A DNA stretch of 9,053 bases, from the NCBI GenBank assembly GCA_026389635.1, contig JAPLHM010000088.1, positions 1 through 9,053 of the forward strand, given 5' to 3'. The first letter of the stretch is position 1; every line of letters begins with the position of its first letter. The notes beneath the pieces are model-generated. The model ran no database searches, was not told the DNA's origin, and worked only from the letters and a program-made list of their open reading frames with translations. This document shows, one piece after another, positions 1-6,809 of this stretch. The position numbers were made by a program, and so were the translations under genes. Source of the stretch: Chloroflexota bacterium. Its GTDB lineage: Bacteria > Chloroflexota > Dehalococcoidia > GIF9 > UBA5629.

Positions 1-1298
1 GGTCCTGTTATGATCAGCGACCTGCCCATCCCGGTAAAAAGCGTGTTGCTGTCGAATCTTTCGATATAATCTGCGGCATCCAGGCCTGCCGCCCCGGCGG
101 CTGCCAGGGAACGGTCGTCCACCATTGCGCCCGCCACATCGGGCAGGTAGTCCGAGCCGTCGGTTCCGGCCGAGGCCACCAGCCAGGGCGGGGTGTATCC
201 CTGCATAGCCAGCATCGATACGGCCGCATAGTGCTGGTTCCGGCCACCTTTGCCAGCGTGCTCGGGAAGGGTCGGCGTCGTCTCCCCCCCGATCAGCAAG
301 ACGCCAAAGCCCTTGTACCGGCCCTCCTTCACTTTAGCCGCCATAGCGTAAGCATATTCGGAGGCGCCGCCGCTCATTTCCGGGGTGATAATGCAGGGCT
401 TGATGCCGAGGTCACCGGCCTTCACGGCCATGGCTTCCAGCGCCATGCGGTTATTCCCTATGACATGGTTTGTGCAGTTGCGCAGCTTTTTTAGTGTTTC
501 CGCTTCCAGTCCCGCACAACCCCTGCGTAAGAAATCTATGGCTGCCTGCGGCGCCCTGTCCAGCAGGTTGTATTTCTGCAGCACCCCCAGGGCGTCCCGG
601 TAAGTTGTGGGGTCCGGCACGGCGGGGCCCGATGCTATAACGTTCAGGTCGTCGCCAACCACGTCGGAGATAATAAGAGAAATCACCCGGGCCGGCGCGA
701 AGAAACCTGCCAGGCCGCCGCCCTTGATCAGCGAGAGGTGTTTGCGCACCGAGTTAATCTCCTTTATATCGGCGCCGCACCCCAGCAGCATCCGTGTTAT
801 AACCTGCTTGTCCTCCAGTGTTACGTCTTTGACGGGACAGGGCAGCAGCGCGGAGCCACCGCCCGATATCAGATTTATCACCAGGTCCCCCTTACCGATT
901 CCATAGCGGGCTTTCATCGACAGCATCTCCTTCACGCCCTCTACGCCCGCCGCATCGGGAACGGGATGTCCCGCCTGCACCACCTTTATCTTTTCCGTAC
1001 CGTGTTCAGTGGACTTGCAATTGACGATTCCGGCAGTTATCGATTCAGGGCCAATTATTTTTTCCAGTTCTATGGCCATGGACCCGGAGGCCTTACCCCC
1101 GCCCACCACGAACACCCTGCCCTTTGACAGGTCGTATTTATGGCCGTTGACGGACAGCCGTTTTTGACTGTGGCTATATTTCACAGATGTGCGCATCAGG
1201 TTGGAGGGCAGCACCCGGCTTATGCCGGCCTCGATCAGCTCGACAGCCCTGGCGCGCTGCCCCGGGGTGATAAGTTCTTCCCTGTTCTTAATGATCAC
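1..1298 (-). CDS. Class II glycerate kinase (DUF4147/MOFRL family), C-terminus cut by window edge
   Basis: ATP-dependent phosphorylation of D-glycerate, in this class usually to 2-phosphoglycerate, which enters lower glycolysis or gluconeogenesis in the cytoplasm. My reverse-strand translation is open for 432 codons, from a GTG at 1296-1298 to the left edge. It shows the N-terminal DUF4147 domain with a glycine-rich loop FVVGGGKASGSMA (about residues 63-75), HPVPD (111-115), LISGGGSALLPCP (144-155), the conserved SVRKHLSLIKGGGLA (183-197) and VVGDDLNVIASGP (213-225). The C-terminal MOFRL part has LIGGETT (335-341), GGRNQ (351-355) and ASAGTDGSD (375-383). Family members are about 440-450 aa, so only some 10-20 residues should be missing. 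The GTG is preceded by GAGGG about 10 nt upstream, and no in-frame ATG lies nearby. The frame stays open a little further upstream into a short repeat, so the start is less certain than the gene. It is the last gene of the minus-strand cluster and may have its own transcript. Confidence 0.93.
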   Translation of the reverse strand, partial: MIIKNREELITPGQRARAVELIEAGISRVLPSNLMRTSVKYSHSQKRLSVNGHKYDLSKGRVFVVGGGKASGSMAIELEKIIGPESITAGIVNCKSTEHGTEKIKVVQAGHPVPDAAGVEGVKEMLSMKARYGIGKGDLVINLISGGGSALLPCPVKDVTLEDKQVITRMLLGCGADIKEINSVRKHLSLIKGGGLAGFFAPARVISLIISDVVGDDLNVIASGPAVPDPTTYRDALGVLQKYNLLDRAPQAAIDFLRRGCAGLEAETLKKLRNCTNHVIGNNRMALEAMAVKAGDLGIKPCIITPEMSGGASEYAYAMAAKVKEGRYKGFGVLLIGGETTPTLPEHAGKGGRNQHYAAVSMLAMQGYTPPWLVASAGTDGSDYLPDVAGAMVDDRSLAAAGAAGLDAADYIERFDSNTLFTGMGRSLIITG

Positions 1299-1318
1299 AG
1301 CTGTTTCGCCCTCAAGAT

Positions 1319-1346
1319 CGGACGGGCCTAAAGGCCCATCCCTACA
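1319..1346 (-). repeat. Short palindromic repeat unit, copy 2 (REP-like)
   Basis: Read on the minus strand, this 28-nt unit opens with TGTAGGG and forms a hairpin with stem halves GGGCCT/AGGCCC (1324-1337), extended by further pairs outside one mismatch. It aligns without gaps to the unit at 1364-1391. The two differ at paired stem positions in a way that keeps the hairpin. It lies just upstream of the glycerate kinase start. Whether it recurs in the genome cannot be judged from one window. Confidence 0.65.
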
Positions 1347-1363
1347 TTTTGCACCCGTTTCGG

Positions 1364-1391
1364 CGGGCGGGTTTAAAAACCCGCTCCTACA
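1364..1391 (-). repeat. Short palindromic repeat unit, copy 1 (REP-like), carries the hydrolase stop codon
   Basis: Read on the minus strand, the unit opens with TGTAGGA and contains a perfect 8-bp stem GCGGGTTT/AAACCCGC with a 2-nt loop (1367-1384), ending in CCG. It is the same length and layout as the unit at 1319-1346, 17 bp away. The TAG stop of the upstream hydrolase remnant (1387-1389) lies inside the leading TGTAGG. No U-tract follows the hairpin, so a simple intrinsic terminator is unlikely. Confidence 0.65.
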
Positions 1392-1889
1392 GGATATCTT
1401 TGAAAAAGCCCGCGACCTTCTCCGCCATAGGCCGCTCATAGCCTCCCCAGAAATGGTCAGGCCCCTTCATAATCTCGCACTTCTTCGGCTCCGCGGCCTC
1501 CCGCCCGTACGTCTCAACGTCCTGCGCCGGCGCCATGTCATCTTCGCTGCCACCCAGAATAAGCTTGGGTTTCAGGCAACTTCTGAGCAACGAATTTGGC
1601 GAGCTTTCGAAATAGGGCGACACCTGACATCCTCCTGCTCCGCGGTACCTCCGCCGTAGCTGCCCTGGCTCCTGCCCACCCCCCTGAAATTAAATAGCAG
1701 CGCGGCTATGCCGCTTTTCACCAGCGCATCGGCTATGGCATAGGTGACGTTATTGTGCATCGAGCCGCCGTAAAGCGGGTGGGGATGACAGACGACAACC
1801 GCCGGCACGGGTTCTCTGGCTTCGATGCCGTAGTAAAGCCCCTCCAGCTTAAGCTCAGCGCAGGGAAAGGTGATACGCTGCGGCTTCAT
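1387..1889 (-). pseudogene. Alpha/beta hydrolase (COG2945-like) with central deletion and frameshift
   Basis: Remnant of a small serine hydrolase of the alpha/beta superfamily. The N-terminal part (1889 to about 1630) has the oxyanion-side motif CHPHPLYGGSMHNN, then LLFNFRGVGRSQGSYGGG and EQEDV. The C-terminal part continues in another frame (about 1623 to 1387), with VSPYF, KPKLILGGSEDD (catalytic Asp region) and GPDHFWGGYE (catalytic His). Intact relatives carry roughly 45 residues between EQEDV and LVSP, including the GxSxG nucleophile. Here they are absent and the frame changes at the joint; the upstream frame ends at a TGA at 1572-1574. The start is the ATG at 1887-1889, overlapping the rarA stop by 4 bp (ATGA), so the gene was once translationally coupled. 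An assembly or read error is an alternative, but a single-base error cannot explain the missing segment. Confidence 0.82.
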
Positions 1890-3262
1890 TCTTTCTGCTC
1901 CATCCTGGCGCCCCACCAGGCCTTGAGACGTGCCAGCACGGTTTTCTCAAATCCCTGCTCGGTGGGGAAGTAATAGCGTTTGCCCTTCATCGCGTCCGGC
2001 AGGTTCTGCTGCTCCACGAAATGCCCCTCATACTCGTGGGCGTACTTATAACCCTTGCCGTATCCCAGGTCCTTCATCAGCCCCGTGGGGGCGTTGCGCA
2101 GGTGCAGGGGCACGGGATCGTTGCGCGTGGTCTCCACGTCCTTCTGCACACGTCCATAGGCCGTGTAGAGCGCATTGCTCTTGGGTGCGGTGGCAAGGTA
2201 AACCACTGCCTGGGCCAGTGCCAGGTTTCCCTCGGGCATGCCCACGAAATGCACGGCCTGCTGGGCCGCCACGCAGACCACCAGCGCCTGGGGATCGGCC
2301 ATGCCCACGTCCTCGGAGGCGAAGCGTATCAGCCGCCGCACGACATACAGCGGGTCTTCCCCCGCCTCCAGCATGCGGCCCAGCCAGTATAAAGCGGCAT
2401 CGGGGTCGGAGCCGCGCAGTGTCTTGTGCAGGGCCGATATGAGGTCGTAGTGCTGTTCACCCGCCTTGTCATACAGCAGTGCGCGCTTCTGCAGGGACTC
2501 CTCGATATCCTTCAATTCCACCTGCCGCAACCCGTCCGCCCCGGGCCTTACCGCCTGTCCGGCCATCTCAAGGGCGTTGAGGGCCACCCTCGCATCGCCG
2601 TTGGCCATGCTGACCAGCATCTGCCGGGCATCATCGGCCAGTTCTATCTTCAGCCCGGCCAGCCCGTTTTCACCGTCAGCCAGCGCCCGTTCCACGATGG
2701 TGCCTATCTCCTCGTCGGACAGCGCATTGAGCGTGTAGACACGGCAGCGTGAGAGCAGCGCCGAGATGACTTCAAAGGACGGGTTCTCGGTGGTGGCGCC
2801 GATGAATGTGACCTCGCCGTTCTCCACGTAGGGTAGGACGGCGTCCTGCTGGCCCTTGTTGAAGCGGTGTATCTCGTCTATGAAGAGTATTGTGCGCTGG
2901 CCCGTCCCCCTGCGTCTGCGCCTGGCCTCGTCGATGACCCGCCTCAGGTCGGCTACACCCGCGGTTACAGCGCTCATGTGAACGTAATATGAGCTGGATA
3001 CGCTGGCGATGACCTGTGCCAAAGTAGTCTTGCCGCTGCCGGGCGGGCCCCACAGGATGATAGACGGCAACTGGTCCGACTCGATGGCCCGGCGCAGCAC
3101 CTTGCCCTCGCCGATGATGTGCTCTTGCCCCACGTATTGGGCAAAATTGCGCGGACGCATGCGCGCCGCCAGCGGCATGGTATCGTTTGACAGCGGACCC
3201 GGGGCCGACCCGGCGCCCCTGTTACCCTTCAGGCCGGGCGAACCGAGGTCGAAAAGGGTCAT
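1886..3262 (-). CDS. rarA: Replication-associated recombination protein A (RarA/MgsA, AAA+ ATPase)
   Basis: Clamp-loader-like AAA+ ATPase (RarA in E. coli, Mgs1/WRNIP1 in eukaryotes) that acts at stalled replication forks and at DNA ends bound by SSB. The 458-aa product is full length for the family. Visible motifs are the family box LAARMRPRNFAQYVGQEHI (about 31-49), Walker A GPPGSGKT (72-79), Walker B ILFIDEIHRF (125-134), sensor 1 GATTEN (155-160) and the arginine-finger segment LLSRCR (169-174). The C-terminal tetramerisation domain contains LHKTLRGSDPDAALYWLGRM and RRLIRFASEDVGMADP. The N-terminus has a short extra stretch (MTLFDLGSPG and a Gly/Pro/Ser-rich linker) before the core, as in many bacterial members. 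Its ATG overlaps the stop of the tubulin-like gene by 4 bp, and its stop overlaps the hydrolase start by 4 bp, so all three were probably co-translated. Confidence 0.96.
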   Translation of the reverse strand: MTLFDLGSPGLKGNRGAGSAPGPLSNDTMPLAARMRPRNFAQYVGQEHIIGEGKVLRRAIESDQLPSIILWGPPGSGKTTLAQVIASVSSSYYVHMSAVTAGVADLRRVIDEARRRRRGTGQRTILFIDEIHRFNKGQQDAVLPYVENGEVTFIGATTENPSFEVISALLSRCRVYTLNALSDEEIGTIVERALADGENGLAGLKIELADDARQMLVSMANGDARVALNALEMAGQAVRPGADGLRQVELKDIEESLQKRALLYDKAGEQHYDLISALHKTLRGSDPDAALYWLGRMLEAGEDPLYVVRRLIRFASEDVGMADPQALVVCVAAQQAVHFVGMPEGNLALAQAVVYLATAPKSNALYTAYGRVQKDVETTRNDPVPLHLRNAPTGLMKDLGYGKGYKYAHEYEGHFVEQQNLPDAMKGKRYYFPTEQGFEKTVLARLKAWWGARMEQKE

Positions 3263-4368
3263 GGCGAATCTGTCTCTTTCTTCTTGAGCTCCTCTACATG
3301 AGTGGAGGCCCTCTCATAGTAGTCCTTGACCTTGTCTAAGTAGGTGATACGCGAGGCGATGAGGGTCACCGAGGCGTGGTCCTTAACCCCGTAGAAGTCG
3401 CCGCCCCGCACTTCGCCGTTATTGGTCAACTCGCGCATGCGGTTGCCCACCGAGCGCGCCATATTGATATTGGCGTTCTTGCCGGGTACGCATAGCAGGT
3501 ACAATGCCTTGCGGGCGTCCTCCAGCCTGCACTGGATGGAAAAGTGGCTGAGGGCGGAACTGAGCGCCTCCATGGCCTTGATGGTCTCCTCGCCCTTGCT
3601 CTCGAAGTGATCCCCGCGCCTGAAAAGATTTAACCCCGTCGGCGATATCTGCGCCCTGCCATAGCCGATGGCGCTCCAGCCGTTGAGCGACTGCACGATG
3701 TCACCGATGCCGATGTTGCTGGTGCCTAAAAATTTCTGGTCGACCTTCTCGCTGGCGCGCAGCAGGTCAAAGAACGGCGCGACTATCTCGCGGTTGAGAG
3801 CATCGTTGGAGGCCACCGACTTGACGCTGGCTTCCGACATGACCTTCTCGTTGTCGAAGAGGAAAACCGCGTCGGCCGTCTTATCAATGGACTTGAGGCA
3901 GAGCGCGGTATTGTAAACGCTGGCAGGCACGTTGCCCTCGGCGGTCAGCGGCAAAACGATCAAGGCATATACAGGCTTATTCACGTACCTTTCCTTGAGC
4001 TTGCGCGCCAGTATGGATATACCACCCGATCCCACGCAGCCGGAACTGCTGGCCACCAGCATGAAGGCATCGGTCTCGAAGAACTCGCCGGCCCGCATGG
4101 TGGCGATGATACGGTCGCCGTTGGCGCGCATCAACTCCGCCCCGGCCTCCGATTCCCTGCCGGGAACTGCGGAAGCCGGCATCTGGATGGTGAGCAGCCT
4201 GTCCCCCACCTTGCGCAGGGCTGCCAGTCTCGCCTGGTCATCGTTGATGGCGTAGGACCGCACGATCACGTCGACGCCGCTCTCAGCCCTGGCCCGGCTG
4301 CCAAGCCTGACGAACTCCGCTGCTATGTTACTGCCGCAATCACCAATGCCGATCACTACCAGTTTCAT
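3259..4368 (-). CDS. Tubulin/FtsZ-superfamily (CetZ-like) GTPase, divergent
   Basis: A 369-aa protein with the tubulin/FtsZ nucleotide-binding fold. The N-terminal T1 loop is VIGIGDCGSN (5-14). The T4 signature region reads SSSGCVGSGG (107-116), where FtsZ and tubulin have GGGTGTG/GGGTGSG. It is followed by KPVYALIVLPLTAEG (131-145) and ADAVFLFDNEKV (165-176), which match the T5 neighbourhood of CetZ/FtsZ-like proteins. A helix after NREIVAPFFDLL (192-203) probably corresponds to the T7/H7 region. The second half (about 235-345) fits the activation domain, and the tail (346-369) is a charged helix ending KKKETDSP. It is not canonical FtsZ: the T4 loop is altered and the FtsZ C-terminal peptide is not evident. 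A role in a filament or membrane-linked scaffold is inference only. Its start follows a weak AAGG 10 nt upstream; its stop overlaps rarA by 4 bp. Confidence 0.82.
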   Translation of the reverse strand: MKLVVIGIGDCGSNIAAEFVRLGSRARAESGVDVIVRSYAINDDQARLAALRKVGDRLLTIQMPASAVPGRESEAGAELMRANGDRIIATMRAGEFFETDAFMLVASSSGCVGSGGISILARKLKERYVNKPVYALIVLPLTAEGNVPASVYNTALCLKSIDKTADAVFLFDNEKVMSEASVKSVASNDALNREIVAPFFDLLRASEKVDQKFLGTSNIGIGDIVQSLNGWSAIGYGRAQISPTGLNLFRRGDHFESKGEETIKAMEALSSALSHFSIQCRLEDARKALYLLCVPGKNANINMARSVGNRMRELTNNGEVRGGDFYGVKDHASVTLIASRITYLDKVKDYYERASTHVEELKKKETDSP

Positions 4369-4414
4369 ATAATATATACCTTAACAGATGGCGGATGGTA
4401 TGGCAACCGGTTTT

Positions 4415-4930
4415 TCACCTGTAGCGCCTGACCTGGAAGCGGTAGAGCCTGACCGGCTCCGATGGTGAGATGCCGGCCTTCTGGCGGCAGATTTCGATCT
4501 GCATGTCCACGCCGTCCACCCCTTCGAGATCGGGCAGCAGCAGACCCCGCCGGCGCCCGGCCTCGACGATTACCCCGTACTTTTTGGGGTCCAGCAGGGA
4601 CTGGTCCTCCACCGGCTCGGGGGACGTTAGCACGTCGACGCTGTATTCCAGTTCATTTAATTCGCCGGGCCTGACCGGGCTGAAGCGAGGGTCCCCGGTT
4701 GCCGAGGAGATGGCATTGCGGATGATCTCCTCCGCCACGTTGGGCTGCGTCGGCTCGAAAGTGCCGATGCAACCCCGCAACTGGCCGTGTTTCTTGAGGG
4801 AGACGAACACGCCGGCCCGCTCCTTCATCTCCGGCACAAGTTCACCGGGCTCCACCACCCCACGGCCGTCGACATAGCCCTCCACGGCCTTCCTGGCCAA
4901 TTGCGCCAAAGGATGCATCTCCTGCTTCAT
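4415..4930 (-). CDS. amrA: AmmeMemoRadiSam system protein A (AMMECR1 domain)
   Basis: A 171-aa protein covering the whole AMMECR1 domain and little else. The hallmark LRGCIG lies at 51-56 after GVFVSLKKHGQ. It is followed by AISSATGDPRFSPV (73-86), LEYSVDVLTSPEPV (94-107), YGVIVEAGRRRGLLLPDLEGVD (118-139) and the C-terminal RLYRFQVRRY. The biochemical role of the family is unsettled; the conserved Cys of RGCIG suggests a reactive or ligand-binding site. It starts at ATG 4928-4930 with AGAGGTG a few bases upstream; an ATG four codons in is an alternative start. It lies 10 bp downstream of the Memo-like gene and completes the trio with the radical SAM enzyme. A 46-bp gap separates it from the tubulin-like gene. 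Confidence 0.95.
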   Translation of the reverse strand: MKQEMHPLAQLARKAVEGYVDGRGVVEPGELVPEMKERAGVFVSLKKHGQLRGCIGTFEPTQPNVAEEIIRNAISSATGDPRFSPVRPGELNELEYSVDVLTSPEPVEDQSLLDPKKYGVIVEAGRRRGLLLPDLEGVDGVDMQIEICRQKAGISPSEPVRLYRFQVRRYR

Positions 4931-4940
4931 ATTGCACCTC

Positions 4941-5747
4941 TCATTTGCTGATGGTTATCCCCGCGTACCCCACCACGCTGGTGTAGTCCCCCGAGGTATC
5001 CCCGCTGTTCTGGTATTTGACCAGTTCGGCCCTGCCCGCCCCCGTCTCAAGCGCCGCCGCGATCAGGCTGATGACCGGGGCATAGCCGCACATGCTGATA
5101 TCGTGTTTGCCTATGCGCCTGACCAGCTCGTCCGCATCCAGGCTGAGTATGGCCTCAATAGCCATCTTGTCCTTAGCTTGGGCGCTCTCATGGGGCTCGT
5201 AGTGAGTCATATCGCTGCTGGCCACGATGACGGCATCCTGCCCCCTGGATTTGAGCGTCGCGGCTATAGCCCGGCCTATCCCCTGGTAGACCTGCGGCGC
5301 AGCCTGGGCCAGCACGATGGGCACTATCTTCACGTCGGGCTTGAAATATTGCAGGAAGGGCACCTGCACCTCCAGTGAGTGCTCATAGCGGTGCGCCAGG
5401 CTGTCCTCTTCAAGCCCGGCTGCGGCCGCCAGTATGGCCTTTGCCAGGCCGGAATCTATTTGAACCCCGCCCAGGGGGGTTTCCCAGCTTCCGCCGGTAG
5501 TGATGCTGAGCGGTTTACCCACTCCACGGTGATTTGGCCCGATGATTATGAAGGTGTCCGTGAATTTTATGCGCGAGAAGACGGCGCCCGCCACCGGTCC
5601 GGAGTAGACGAAGCCGGCGTGGGGCGATACCACGCCGATGACCGCCTTCCTGTCAGCCTTTGAATCGGTCATCTGCCTGATCATTTCTTGCAATTCGCCG
5701 GGCCGGCCCGGGTAGAATTGACCGGCCACGGCAGCTTCCCTGATCAT
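4941..5747 (-). CDS. amrB: AmmeMemoRadiSam system protein B (Memo-like, class III extradiol dioxygenase fold)
   Basis: A 268-aa homologue of MEMO1, related in fold to class III extradiol dioxygenases (LigB) and able to bind metal in studied members. Visible motifs are the start MIREAAVAGQFYPG, VSPHAGFVYSGPVAG (40-54, His43), IIIGPNHRG (67-75, His73), EHSLEVQVPFLQ (122-133), VASSDMTHYE (175-184, Asp179/His182) and CGYAPV (220-225, Cys220). His43, His73 and Cys220 match the conserved metal-site pattern of human MEMO1. I chose ATG 5745-5747 rather than the longer open frame up to 5861. The family starts at this point, a strong GGAGGTGA stands 4 nt upstream, and the upstream extension overlaps the radical SAM gene and resembles nothing. 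The start overlaps the radical SAM stop by 4 bp. Confidence 0.95.
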   Translation of the reverse strand: MIREAAVAGQFYPGRPGELQEMIRQMTDSKADRKAVIGVVSPHAGFVYSGPVAGAVFSRIKFTDTFIIIGPNHRGVGKPLSITTGGSWETPLGGVQIDSGLAKAILAAAAGLEEDSLAHRYEHSLEVQVPFLQYFKPDVKIVPIVLAQAAPQVYQGIGRAIAATLKSRGQDAVIVASSDMTHYEPHESAQAKDKMAIEAILSLDADELVRRIGKHDISMCGYAPVISLIAAALETGAGRAELVKYQNSGDTSGDYTSVVGYAGITISK

Positions 5748-6775
5748 CCCCTCACCTCCATTGTTATATTCAGGTCCGCCCCGCATACGGCGCAGCAGGA
5801 CCCCTTGACCGCCTTTATGTTGATATTGTAACCCGTCCGCTCGATGGCTATGGTCCCGCATTTATAGCAGACCGTATTTTCGTAGGCATGGCCCGGTACA
5901 TTGCCAAGGTAGACGAATCGCAGGCCCGCCTTGCGCCCGATATCATAGGCTTTTTCCAGCGCTGCCAGCCCGGTCGGACGGAGGTGCGAAAGTTGGCGGT
6001 GGGGATGAAAGCGGGTGATATGCCAGGGTGTGAGCTCGCCCAAAGACTCCTTGATCCAGGCCGCTATCTGCGAGAGCTGTTTTTCATCATCATTCATGGA
6101 CGGGATAAGGTTGGTCACCACCTCCACGTGCATGTCCCATTTACTCCTGGCCCTCTCTGCAACCTCCAGTATTTTACGCCAGTGCCTGACCCTGGCAAGG
6201 TCCCGGTAGAGCCGATCGGAGTAGCCCTTGACGTCAACGCGCCAGGCATCTAAGTAGGGTCCGATCATATCGAGGGCCTCCGGCGTCATATAGCCGTTGG
6301 TGACATACACGGTGTAAAGTCCCTTGTCATGCGCCAGCCTGGCCGAATCGAGCGTGTACTCGAACCAGATGGTCGGCTCGTTGTAGGTCCAGGCCAGGCC
6401 CGCGCAGCCGCTCTCCACGGCCATTTTAATTGCCTCCCGCGGGGTAATCTCCCGCAAGTTATGCCGGGCAGTGGCGGGATCTTCGATGCAGGCAATCTCC
6501 CAGTTCTGGCAGTGGATGCAGTGGAAATTGCAGCCGACCGTGCCGAAGGAGAGCACGGAACTGCTGGGGAAAAAGTGGAACAGTGGCTTCTTCTCGATGG
6601 GGTCGGCAGCCAGCGAGGAAACCTTGCCGTAATTTAAAATCTGCAGGGACCCGTTTTCGTTGCGCCTCACCCCGCAGACACCGGCTTTACCGGGATTGAC
6701 AAGGCAACGCCACAGGCAAACGTTGCAGCGCACACGCCGGCCGTCCAACTTATCGTAGAGAAGGGCCTCCGCCAT
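5744..6775 (-). CDS. amrS: AmmeMemoRadiSam system radical SAM enzyme
   Basis: A 343-aa radical SAM protein, often misnamed pyruvate formate-lyase activating enzyme. The [4Fe-4S]-SAM motif CNFHCIHC lies at 82-89 after SFGTVG. It is followed by LAWTYNEPTIWFEY (127-140), VYVTNGYMTPEAL (156-168), VDVKGYSD (180-187) and WHITRFHPH (251-259). Two further cysteine clusters stand out: N-terminal C17, C20, C24, C34 and C-terminal C303, C306, C327/C328, C331, the latter like a zinc ribbon or auxiliary metal site. The substrate is unknown; partners A and B are encoded immediately downstream. I start it at ATG 6773-6775, which has GAGGA 6 nt upstream; the in-frame TTG at 6791-6793 would add six residues before the family start and is less likely. 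Its TGA overlaps the amrB ATG. Confidence 0.95.
   Translation of the reverse strand: MAEALLYDKLDGRRVRCNVCLWRCLVNPGKAGVCGVRRNENGSLQILNYGKVSSLAADPIEKKPLFHFFPSSSVLSFGTVGCNFHCIHCQNWEIACIEDPATARHNLREITPREAIKMAVESGCAGLAWTYNEPTIWFEYTLDSARLAHDKGLYTVYVTNGYMTPEALDMIGPYLDAWRVDVKGYSDRLYRDLARVRHWRKILEVAERARSKWDMHVEVVTNLIPSMNDDEKQLSQIAAWIKESLGELTPWHITRFHPHRQLSHLRPTGLAALEKAYDIGRKAGLRFVYLGNVPGHAYENTVCYKCGTIAIERTGYNINIKAVKGSCCAVCGADLNITMEVRG
5752..5759 (-). promoter_or_regulatory. Ribosome binding site deciding the amrB start
   Basis: Minus-strand GGAGGTGA lies 4 nt before ATG 5745-5747, inside the last codons of the radical SAM gene. It supports the short 268-aa Memo-like product rather than the longer open frame. 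Confidence 0.8.
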
Positions 6776-6809
6776 GACTCTTCCTCGGGTCAATTGTTGC
6801 TAAAGTCCG

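Noticed and set aside
738..1127. Plus-strand open frame of 129 codons in the glycerate kinase region
   Set aside because: The opposite strand gives an uninterrupted, motif-complete glycerate kinase over the whole stretch.
1319..1391. CRISPR array or intrinsic terminator
   Set aside because: Only two diverged, palindromic units with a 17-bp gap, no repeat-spacer series, and no T-run after either hairpin.
1930..2442. Plus-strand open frame of 170 codons inside rarA
   Set aside because: It has a Pro/Arg/Ala-rich, low-complexity product typical of an antisense frame of a GC-rich gene.
4932..5378. Plus-strand open frame of 148 codons opposite the Memo-like gene
   Set aside because: It is antisense to amrB, whose motifs are all intact; the frame is open because of GC-rich codon use and its product resembles no family.
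5748..5861. N-terminal extension of the Memo-like protein to 306 aa
   Set aside because: The extra 38 residues lie inside the radical SAM gene in another frame; the family start and a strong ribosome binding site place the start at 5747.
6776..6793. TTG start adding six residues to the radical SAM enzyme
   Set aside because: The ATG at 6775 has a well-spaced GAGGA site lying within the would-be extension and matches the usual family start.
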